Shown one piece after another: positions 45,034 through 51,694 of a DNA stretch of 64,000 nt (position 1 is the stretch's first letter; each line of letters begins with the position of its first letter). The stretch lies in assembly GCA_964445645.1 (NCBI GenBank), contig CAYULH010000006.1, positions 11,383 through 75,382 on the forward strand, read 5' to 3'. A model generated the notes under the pieces. The model ran no database searches and was not told the origin of the DNA. It was given only the letters and a program-made list of their open reading frames with translations. The position numbers were made by a program, and so were the translations under genes. Origin of the DNA: Aureispira sp964445645. GTDB lineage: Bacteria; Bacteroidota; Bacteroidia; Chitinophagales; Saprospiraceae.

Positions 45034-45061
45034 TTTTTTAAATTTTAATGATGATTAATAA

Positions 45062-45069
45062 CAAAACTA
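45062..45069 (-). promoter_or_regulatory. -7 promoter element for GH3
   Basis: Minus-strand TAGTTTTG fits TAnnTTTG, about 30 bp upstream of the GH3 start. The -33 box is not evident. In the divergent region with the symporter a 7-5-7 dyad, GCTAAAA-TTTGC-TTTTAGC, lies at 45179-45197 and may be an operator for one or both genes. Confidence 0.4.
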
Positions 45070-45178
45070 CAAAAAAATATTGTTACTTAGTGTAGCCCTT
45101 ACAAGAACAATAATTCTAATAAGACCAATTTTACGAAAATAATATTCTGTATGCAACTCTTAAACCCACTTTATCATT

Positions 45179-45197
45179 GCTAAAATTTGCTTTTAGC
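45179..45197. promoter_or_regulatory. Dyad between GH3 and symporter genes
   Basis: Perfect inverted repeat GCTAAAA (45179-45185) / TTTTAGC (45191-45197) in the 271-bp divergent intergenic region. It shares GCTA..TAGC ends with the palindrome at 41795 but not its core. Confidence 0.35.
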
Positions 45198-45304
45198 ACA
45201 AAAACATACTTCTATTTGTATATTAAAGTTTTTTTTGAGAAGTTGCAATACATTCAGAGTTTAATATTAAAGAATCCTCAATAAATGACTAAAAATATTT
45301 TTTT

Positions 45305-46957
45305 ATGACTGGAAATTTTGAATTATTCGACTACATTGTATTCATAGGCTATGCCATATTGATCCTCTCGGTAGGTCTGTGGGTTTCTAGAGGCGAAAAG
45401 GGAGAAGAAAAAAATGCCGAAGATTACTTTTTGGCCAGTAAATCTCTTCCTTGGTGGGCCGTAGGTACTTCACTCATTGCAGCCAATATTTCGGCCGAAC
45501 AATTTGTGGGTATGCAAGGGTCCGGATTTGCCATGGGATTGGCTATTGCTTCTTACGAATGGATGGCCGCCGTTACCTTACTCTTGGTTGGAAAGTTTTT
45601 CTTGCCCATTTTTATAGAAAAAGGCTTGTACACCATTCCTGAATTTGTAGAAAAACGTTATTCTACCAATCTAAAAACCATCCTTGCCGTCTTTTGGATT
45701 GCGTTGTATGTATTTGTCAACTTGGCCTCTGTTCTATATTTGGGGGCATTGGCCTTGGAGAGCATCATGGGCATTCCGCTCATCAATGGGGTACTTGGTT
45801 TGGCGGTGTTTGCCGCTGCCTACTCCTTGTATGGTGGTTTATCGGCCGTAGCTTGGACAGATGTTATCCAAGTAATCTTCTTGGTATTTGGAGGTTTGGT
45901 AACGACCTACTTGGCACTCAATATCGTATCAGGCGATATGGGTATGTGGGCTGGTTTGACCACCATTTACGAACGATCCCCCGATCACTTTGCTATGATC
46001 CTAGAGCCTTCGCACCCCGAGTACAAAAATCTTCCGGGTATAGGCGTTTTGGTTGGTGGTATGTGGGTAGCCAACTTATACTATTGGGGTTTCAACCAAT
46101 ACATCATCCAAAGAACCTTGGCAGCCAAATCATTGGCAGAATCTCAAAAAGGAATTTTATTTGCAGCAGCCCTCAAATTGGTGATTCCAATCATTGTAGT
46201 AGTGCCGGGTATTGCCGCTTATGTCATTGTTAATGATCCAGCATTATTGGCTACTTTGGGCGAGGCTGGCACTACCAATATGCCTGCCCCCGGACAAGCA
46301 GACAAGGCTTATCCTTGGTTGTTGCAATTCCTACCCACAGGCTTAAAAGGCTTGGCCTTTGCCGCCTTAACGGCCGCCATTGTATCTTCCTTGGCTTCTA
46401 TGCTCAACTCTACTGCTACTATCTTCACGATGGATATTTACAAGCAGTATATCAACAAAAATGCGAGTGACAAAGCATTGGTAACAACTGGGCGTGTCTC
46501 GGCAGCCGTTGCCTTAATTATTGCTGGTATTATTGCTCCATTGTTGGGTGGCATCGATCAAGCCTTCCAATTCATTCAAGAATATACCGGTATTGTGAGT
46601 CCGGGTATTTTGGCTGTATTCATGATGGGCCTATTCTGGAAAAAAACCACCAACAAAGGGGCCATTATCGGCGCATTGGCTTCTATTCCTATTGCCATGT
46701 ACTTCAAGGTAGGTGCCAAAGGCTGGTCAGATAGCAGTTGGTTTGTAGACATTCCTTTCCTCAACCAAATGGGTTATACAGCAGTCCTTACAGGTGTTGT
46801 CATTGCCTTGGTGAGCTTGCGCCAAAACAATGGAGCAGACGACGAGAAGAAAATCGAAATCAGCAAAAAAACATTTGCTACAGAGCCTCTATTCAACATT
46901 GGTGCCTTCACCATTATGTTGGTCTTGGTTGCCTTGTATGCTTTCTTCTGGAAATAA
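45305..46957 (+). CDS. Sodium:solute (glucose-type) symporter
   Basis: A 550-residue inner-membrane transporter of the SSS/SGLT family with about 13-14 transmembrane segments. Typical motifs: EDYFLASKSLPWWAVGTSLIAANISAEQ (first helices, split here over the SGLT signature), AYSLYGGLSAVAWTDVIQ, WGFNQYIIQR, GLAFAALTAAIVSSLASMLNS. These are close to vSGLT-like sugar carriers. Its position next to GH3 supports uptake of glucose or short oligosaccharides with Na+. It ends with a strong terminator. Confidence 0.93.
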   Translation: MTGNFELFDYIVFIGYAILILSVGLWVSRGEKGEEKNAEDYFLASKSLPWWAVGTSLIAANISAEQFVGMQGSGFAMGLAIASYEWMAAVTLLLVGKFFLPIFIEKGLYTIPEFVEKRYSTNLKTILAVFWIALYVFVNLASVLYLGALALESIMGIPLINGVLGLAVFAAAYSLYGGLSAVAWTDVIQVIFLVFGGLVTTYLALNIVSGDMGMWAGLTTIYERSPDHFAMILEPSHPEYKNLPGIGVLVGGMWVANLYYWGFNQYIIQRTLAAKSLAESQKGILFAAALKLVIPIIVVVPGIAAYVIVNDPALLATLGEAGTTNMPAPGQADKAYPWLLQFLPTGLKGLAFAALTAAIVSSLASMLNSTATIFTMDIYKQYINKNASDKALVTTGRVSAAVALIIAGIIAPLLGGIDQAFQFIQEYTGIVSPGILAVFMMGLFWKKTTNKGAIIGALASIPIAMYFKVGAKGWSDSSWFVDIPFLNQMGYTAVLTGVVIALVSLRQNNGADDEKKIEISKKTFATEPLFNIGAFTIMLVLVALYAFFWK

Positions 46958-47030
46958 TAGGTTTTAAGGTTATTCGGAAATAGCCTACTAGTATAATTAA
47001 GGAGCAAAACAGCTCCATATTGATGATAAA

Positions 47031-47081
47031 AAATGCCCCACCAAAAGCTGTGAGATGCTGGATGTGGGGCATTTTTGTTTT
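47031..47081 (+). terminator. Terminator of the symporter gene
   Basis: 11-bp perfect stem AAATGCCCCAC (47031-47041) / GTGGGGCATTT (47064-47074), followed by TTTTTGTTTT. Confidence 0.85.
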
Positions 47082-47124
47082 GGGGGAATAAGAAGTTGGT
47101 TGGGTAGTGGTATGGTGTAATTTG

Positions 47125-47148
47125 GACACTCTTTTTGGGTGTCTTTTT
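47125..47148 (+). terminator. Second short terminator
   Basis: GACACTC (47125-47131) / GGGTGTC (47137-47143), 7 bp with one G-U pair, then TTTTTT. It may be a back-up terminator or a relic. Confidence 0.5.
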
Positions 47149-47321
47149 TGTTTTAGCTTGTAATTTTATGTTTTTTATCTTTAATTGTTATTTTGGTGAT
47201 TGGGTGTAACTTCAAATTAGCTGGTTATCTGCAATATGGTGCAATATATGCTAATTGGGTTGGTTATACACACTTTTTGTAAATATATGGGTGGTTATTT
47301 GTATATTGTGTTTATGGAATA

Positions 47322-47334
47322 GTTGGCAACCATT
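47322..47334. repeat. Left boundary box of the kinase cassette
   Basis: GTTGGCAACCATT, 24 bp before the kinase start. Its inverted partner AACGGTTGCCAAC occurs at 48735-48747, just after the kinase stop, with one mismatch over 13 bp. Confidence 0.7.
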
Positions 47335-47357
47335 AAAAAACGAACAGCATAAACTAT

Positions 47358-48731
47358 ATGATAGGAGCAGTATTAAAAAATTATCACATTACAGATTTAT
47401 TAGGTCAAGGTGGCTTTGGAGAGGTCTATAAATGTGAGCACACAGAAACAAAAGAAGTATTTGCTTTAAAAGTATGTACGAAAGATGAAGGGGACAATGT
47501 TAAACGATTTGCACGTGAAGTTCGTCTCATGAATGATATTTCACACTCTAATGTTGTGAATATTGTAGACTATGATGTGGATAATACTCCATACTTTTTT
47601 GTTATGCCATTGGCTAAGGCATCACTTGAAACATATATTGATAAACTAAAAAATAAGCATGAATTTGCTTTGAAAGTATTTTTAAAAGTTTGTGAAGGAA
47701 TAAAAGCAATTCATAATTCAGGAAAGTTTCATCGGGATATTAAACCAGAAAATGTATTAATACTGCCTAATGATAAGATATTAGTATCTGATTTAGGTTT
47801 AGGAAAGTTTGAGCACCGCGATAGTACCATTCTTACTAGTTCAAATATTTATATGGGAACTGAAGGATACATCCCTCCAGAATTTATGACAGCTAGGGGT
47901 ACAAAAAATGCAGACCGGAGAGGTGATATTTACCAACTAGGCAAAATGCTTTATAAAATACTAACTGGAGAGAATCCTATTCTGATTGAAACTAGAGCAT
48001 TGCCATCAGCTTTAACCTACATTATCTCAAAAGCAACGAAAGATAATCCTGATGATAGATTTCAAAATGTGAGTGAATTAATGGATGCAGTGAATAATTA
48101 CATCGCATCATTACAGGTTGAATCAAACCCAATTAAATCTTATGAGTCTCATATAAAAACTTCAAAATATTTATTAAATCAAGAAAAATACGACCAATCC
48201 GTTATAAAAGAAATACTTCGGATTCTATACTCGTCTAAAGATAATGAAGTGCAATTTTTTGAATTCTTTGACAAAATACCATTAGAATTAATTAAGAAAA
48301 TGGTGAGTGATTTTAAAGAAGAATTCAACCAAGTATTTCATGAGTATACAGAAAAAATGTTTGATTATATTTCCAATAATCATCTGGGATTTGCATATGT
48401 TGAGACAATTGCAAAGTTAATGCGAGTAATTTATCAAACTAGCTCTGATGTAAATATTAAGAAAGATGCTTTAAAAAATAATCTAACTTCATCGGTATAC
48501 TACAACAGGTACTACGCAATGGACATATTCGACGAATTACTATTGTCAATTAAAGATGAAAAGGAAGCAAAAGTTATTGCCCTAATGTTAATCGAAGAGA
48601 AAAAATGGTTTGAAGAAAGAATTGAGGTTTTACCCTACAAAGACATACATACTGAAATTCAAGGCGTAATTGACTTCATAATGGAAGAAAAAAAGATAGA
48701 AGAAAAGCCATTTTCTTTTGATGACTTATAG
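47358..48731 (+). CDS. Hanks-type Ser/Thr protein kinase
   Basis: A 457-residue soluble protein kinase. Residues about 8-260 hold the kinase fold: glycine loop GQGGFGEV (16-23), Lys38 in FALKV, catalytic FHRDIKPEN (124-132), metal-binding DLG (145-147 in place of DFG) and GTEGYIPPE (167-175). The remaining about 200 residues are helical with no known domain (Lys/Glu-rich), probably a partner- or substrate-binding module. No membrane segment. The gene is clearly more A+T-rich than the flanks and is bracketed by inverted GTTGGCAACC boxes, suggesting transfer as a cassette. Confidence 0.9.
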   Translation: MIGAVLKNYHITDLLGQGGFGEVYKCEHTETKEVFALKVCTKDEGDNVKRFAREVRLMNDISHSNVVNIVDYDVDNTPYFFVMPLAKASLETYIDKLKNKHEFALKVFLKVCEGIKAIHNSGKFHRDIKPENVLILPNDKILVSDLGLGKFEHRDSTILTSSNIYMGTEGYIPPEFMTARGTKNADRRGDIYQLGKMLYKILTGENPILIETRALPSALTYIISKATKDNPDDRFQNVSELMDAVNNYIASLQVESNPIKSYESHIKTSKYLLNQEKYDQSVIKEILRILYSSKDNEVQFFEFFDKIPLELIKKMVSDFKEEFNQVFHEYTEKMFDYISNNHLGFAYVETIAKLMRVIYQTSSDVNIKKDALKNNLTSSVYYNRYYAMDIFDELLLSIKDEKEAKVIALMLIEEKKWFEERIEVLPYKDIHTEIQGVIDFIMEEKKIEEKPFSFDDL

Positions 48732-48734
48732 AAT

Positions 48735-48869
48735 AACGGTTGCCAACAATGTATATACAAAATAGGCGATATAGTAGTAAATTCAACGGTTGCAGACCGT
48801 TTCGAAGTTGTGACGGTTTGATAAGTTTGAAGCTCGCAATCGCCTACCTTGCATATACTCCACGTTAGC
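48735..48869. repeat. attC-like long inverted repeat after the kinase
   Basis: Starts with AACGGTTGCCAAC (48735-48747). Imperfect arms 48742-48770 and 48839-48869 (both containing GTATAT and ending in or starting with ATAGGCGAT/ATCGCCTA) pair over about 29 bp around a 68-bp centre that has a further ACGGTTG/CCGT repeat. The outer ends GCCAAC and GTTAGC recall the core sites of integron attC recombination sites. Similar structures are frequent in Bacteroidota accessory regions as I know them; no integrase is in the window. Confidence 0.65.
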
Positions 48870-48891
48870 TGCAATTAGAAAAAAGAATAAA

Positions 48892-49071
48892 ATGAACACA
48901 AGCCAATTTACATATAGAGATTTCGTAACGTATTTTTTGACAGGAGTACTGTTTATAATTGGCTTGTCAATTTTGTTTTCAGAAGAATTAAATACCAAAA
49001 CATCTGAAATATTTAAAGAATATTCAATCGTTGCAGAATTAAAAATACTTGTGACTATTTATGACATTTGA
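48892..49071 (+). CDS. Short membrane protein, probably a 5' gene fragment
   Basis: A 59-residue ORF (MNTSQFTYRDFVTYFLTGVL, then FIIGLSILFSEELNTKTSEIF) with one transmembrane segment at about 12-30. The YRDFVTYFLTG start recalls the N-termini of longer multi-pass membrane proteins, so this may be what is left of one. It begins 22 bp after the attC-like repeat and overlaps the DUF1016 fragment by 11 bp. It may still be translated, but function is doubtful. Confidence 0.5.
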   Translation: MNTSQFTYRDFVTYFLTGVLFIIGLSILFSEELNTKTSEIFKEYSIVAELKILVTIYDI

Positions 49072-49507
49072 ATTAAAAAACAATAAAAAATACACTGAAC
49101 TCTTAGATAAAATTGGAAATACTTTTGAGCAACACAAAAGAAGTGCTTTACTATCCATAAATAGAGAATTATTAAATGCCTATTGGAAAATTGGGCAATA
49201 TATTGTTGAATTTGAGCAAAAGGGTAATGTTAAAGCAGAATATGGGAAAAAACTTTTACTCCAACTTTCTAAAGATTTGAAAACTTCTCATGGAAAAGGT
49301 TTTTCCAGAACAAATCTTGTCTATATGAGGTTATTCTACTCTAAATATCAAATTAGTCAGACAGTGTCTGACCAATTGAGTTGGAGTCATTATGTAGAGT
49401 TGCTAAATATTTCTGATGACTTGGAAAGAAGTTTTTATGAAAAACAAACAATTCTTGAAAGATAGTCTGTTAGGGAGTTAAAAAGACAGAAAAAATCTGC
49501 TCTTTAT
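49061..49507 (+). pseudogene. DUF1016/YhcG nuclease remnant
   Basis: The first 134 codons encode the N-terminal domain of DUF1016 (YhcG-type, PDDEXK-associated) proteins: ALLSINRELLNAYWKIGQYI, LSKDLKTSHGKGFSRTNL, LSWSHYVELLNI, ERSFYEKQTILER. The family then reads ERWSVRELKRQ; here ER is followed by TAG (49463-49465) and SVRELKRQKKSALY continues in the same frame, so a Trp codon has probably become a stop. Homology is lost after about 49507 and the nuclease domain is missing, so the gene is dead by both nonsense mutation and deletion. Confidence 0.85.
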
Positions 49508-49637
49508 CCCCAAATAATTATATCGCTAAAAAAGATTGCTAAAAATTGTGGTGCCCCCTTTGCACAAAACTGAGTGTAGTTCGCCACAAAAAAGGACAAG
49601 AAGATAAGTAAAAAAGCTTACATGAACAACCCCAAAC

Positions 49638-49916
49638 CTACCCCCACCACCAATAAGCCACCCCAACCAAAACCGCCGCCTGCACCAGCACAATCATAAA
49701 AAACGGTCGTCTAAAGCGCTCCTTTTGGGTCTTGTGTCGCCAAAAACGCATGCCCAAATACGTGCCTAAGCTGCCGCCTGCTGCCGCCACCAGCAACAGC
49801 GCCTGTTCACTTTGTCGCCATGCTTGGCGTTTGGCTTGGCGTTTGTCCCAGCCCATGAGGCAAAAGGCCAATACATTCATACATAGAAGATCGAGGAAGA
49901 TGATTAACGGTATCAT
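49638..49916 (-). CDS. DUF1294 membrane protein
   Basis: A 92-residue integral membrane protein. It matches DUF1294: a first helix ending AFCLMGWDKRQAKRQAWR, then SEQALLLVAAAGGSLGTYLGMRFWRHKTQKERFRRPF with the conserved GG..G..GM..(F/W)RHKT motif, and a final hydrophobic helix. Three hydrophobic segments. Some fused members carry cold-shock domains; this one does not. Function unknown. It is 15 bp downstream of rimM on the same strand. Confidence 0.88.
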   Translation of the reverse strand: MIPLIIFLDLLCMNVLAFCLMGWDKRQAKRQAWRQSEQALLLVAAAGGSLGTYLGMRFWRHKTQKERFRRPFFMIVLVQAAVLVGVAYWWWG

Positions 49917-49931
49917 ATAGTTTTTGGTTGA

Positions 49932-50447
49932 TTATATATCCAATAAGCCCTCGGGCAAATCCATTTGTACTACTTTTTGGGCTTTGTCTACAGACACTAT
50001 CCACTGTGCCAACAAGGGGATAAACAGCTCTTTTTCTTGGTAGGCCACAGTTGCCATTTCTTGCTGCGGAAATTCATCCACACGCAAAATTTCGCCCACT
50101 TGCCCCAAGTCTACAACTTCCAATACAAAGCCCTCTAAGTAGCCAAATTCTAACCCCGTATCCTTGATTTCTTCTTCGGACAAAGAAACATCCTCGGCTC
50201 TTAGATAAATGATTTTATTGGTAAATAAGGCGGCATCTTCCTTGTTATCAATATCCTCAAATTTGAGCAATAGAGGATTGCCCCCTCGCAAGGATTCTAT
50301 AAAATAAGGCGCTTTATCGCCTTCCAATTCTACAAAAAATGCTTCTACTTCATTGACATCTGCAAAAAAACGCTCGTCTATCGTCACTTTTAATTCCCCA
50401 TTGAGTCCATGAGGTTTCTTAATCTTTCCGATTTCTAGATACTCCAT
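49932..50447 (-). CDS. rimM: Ribosome maturation factor RimM
   Basis: Binds ribosomal protein S19 and assists 30S head assembly. The 171-residue protein has the normal length: an N-terminal RimM beta-barrel (LEIGKIKKPHGLNGELKV, residues 4-21) and a C-terminal PRC-barrel (about 95-171, with VGEILRVDEFPQQEM, then ELFIPLLAQWIVSVD and the terminal LPEGLLDI). In many bacteria it lies by rpsP and trmD; here neither is adjacent. The start is divergent from ytxJ. Confidence 0.95.
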   Translation of the reverse strand: MEYLEIGKIKKPHGLNGELKVTIDERFFADVNEVEAFFVELEGDKAPYFIESLRGGNPLLLKFEDIDNKEDAALFTNKIIYLRAEDVSLSEEEIKDTGLEFGYLEGFVLEVVDLGQVGEILRVDEFPQQEMATVAYQEKELFIPLLAQWIVSVDKAQKVVQMDLPEGLLDI

Positions 50448-50527
50448 ATTTTATTTTTATTCAAAACCTTTTTATTACCTTGTTGTTTCTAAAATGTCTA
50501 TAGAAATTGTTAAAAAAATAACAACGA

Positions 50528-50851
50528 ATGAACTGGAAAAAATTAGAATCCATTGAGGATTTGGAAGCGGCCATAGAAGCATCCAACAAACAAGCTGTGG
50601 CCTTGTTTAAACACAGTACACGCTGTGCAGTAAGCACTATGGCCAAGCGTTTGGTAGAACGTGAATGGAATTTGAACATAGATGCTTACTTTCTGGATTT
50701 GATTGCCCATCGCGATATTTCTAATGCGATTGCCGAGCGTTTGCAAGTGCAACACCAATCGCCTCAGATGATTGTAGTCAAGAATGGTGCAGCGGTGTAC
50801 GATGCTTCGCACGAATCTATCCAAGTGGCAGCTATGGCAGAAGCGTTGTAG
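50528..50851 (+). CDS. ytxJ: Bacillithiol-system thioredoxin-like protein YtxJ
   Basis: A 107-residue monothiol thioredoxin-fold protein. It has FKHSTRCAVSTMA with the single redox Cys33, and HQSPQMIVVKNG, where the Pro is the cis-Pro of the fold. YtxJ proteins are linked to bacillithiol redox chemistry, implying that this organism makes bacillithiol. It is divergent from rimM and convergent with the secreted protein at 50862. Confidence 0.9.
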   Translation: MNWKKLESIEDLEAAIEASNKQAVALFKHSTRCAVSTMAKRLVEREWNLNIDAYFLDLIAHRDISNAIAERLQVQHQSPQMIVVKNGAAVYDASHESIQVAAMAEAL

Positions 50852-50861
50852 CCTTTGCTAT

Positions 50862-51671
50862 CTAATTAAGAAATAGAAAATCGGGGATGTCTTTTTTGGT
50901 AATCAAACCCAACTCCCCTTTTTCATTTTCTTGTACCAACACCATGCCCTGATTGGGGCGATTTCGCAATTCTTGGCGAAAATTGTGGGCCACAAATACA
51001 ATCGCTCTATTTAATACATCGGCAGGTTGGTACAGCCGCCCAATTCTGCTAATGGTGTTGTACTTTTTGCCATTGGCCTCTACTTCTAGCTCCAAATAAC
51101 GCGTACCCGGTCCAATGACCTTGGCCGCCGTTATTTTTCCTACTTCAAAATTCAAATCCGCATAAAAATCAGCACTAATTGCATGTTTGATCGGATTTTT
51201 TAATTTTCTTGTTAATACCTCTTGCTGCAACCACAACTCTCTGAGTTGCTCTTCTGGTGTTTTGCTGCTACAGACCACCTTCAAGGGCGTGCCTCTAGGA
51301 GCATATATTTTGACCGCCACTTCATCGGTCAACGGTACTCCTTGCACCGTGATGTAATGCTCAATTTCCTTCATTTCTACCTTCAAAACATTGTTTTTGC
51401 GGCTTCCTGTAATGCTGTAACGCCCTTTTCTGGAAAGACGGCGCAGGTATTCATCAGGCAGGCTAAATGCTTCTACTTGCGTAAATGTTCTAATCAAATG
51501 CCGATCCCATTCCAAGATTTCATAAGGCACATTTAAGGCAATCAGAATGGTATCTTGGTCTTTCAGGGCAAAACTACGCACATACTCCTTGAGCAATTTA
51601 GGTTCTTCTTCTTGTGCTTGTAAGGGCAAAAAAGAGGACAAAAGGATAGCGTAGAATAAATATTTGAGCAT
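50862..51671 (-). CDS. Secreted protein with MetRS-type tRNA-binding OB-fold domain
   Basis: A 269-residue exported protein, 23 bp downstream of metG on the same strand. A clear signal peptide (MLKYLFYAILLSSFLPLQAQ) precedes a beta domain (about 30-135) resembling adhesin-like GIN domains and a short helix (138-160). Residues about 169-258 align along their whole length with residues 631-725 of the neighbouring MetRS: shared DL..VG.I..A.KV, L.L.V, a TxSxI element, RxxV.VA.N and QGM..L..EN. This is the tRNA_bind/EMAP fold in a protein that should leave the cytoplasm, so it is not expected to bind tRNA. Function unknown. Confidence 0.8.
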   Translation of the reverse strand: MLKYLFYAILLSSFLPLQAQEEEPKLLKEYVRSFALKDQDTILIALNVPYEILEWDRHLIRTFTQVEAFSLPDEYLRRLSRKGRYSITGSRKNNVLKVEMKEIEHYITVQGVPLTDEVAVKIYAPRGTPLKVVCSSKTPEEQLRELWLQQEVLTRKLKNPIKHAISADFYADLNFEVGKITAAKVIGPGTRYLELEVEANGKKYNTISRIGRLYQPADVLNRAIVFVAHNFRQELRNRPNQGMVLVQENEKGELGLITKKDIPDFLFLN

Positions 51672-51694
51672 GATGGTGGTTATAATTCTATTAT

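Larger units (their letters stand above)
46958..47357. other. Intergenic region between symporter and kinase cassette
   Basis: 400 bp without a gene. It contains two terminators (47031-47081 and 47125-47148), then a stretch rich in GGTTATT/TTGGTTAT words, and finally the GTTGGCAACC box at 47322-47334 that begins the kinase cassette. Confidence 0.6.

Noticed and set aside
46958..47357. tRNA gene at the insertion boundary
   Set aside because: No cloverleaf or TTCGA-type T arm is visible in this stretch or elsewhere in the window.
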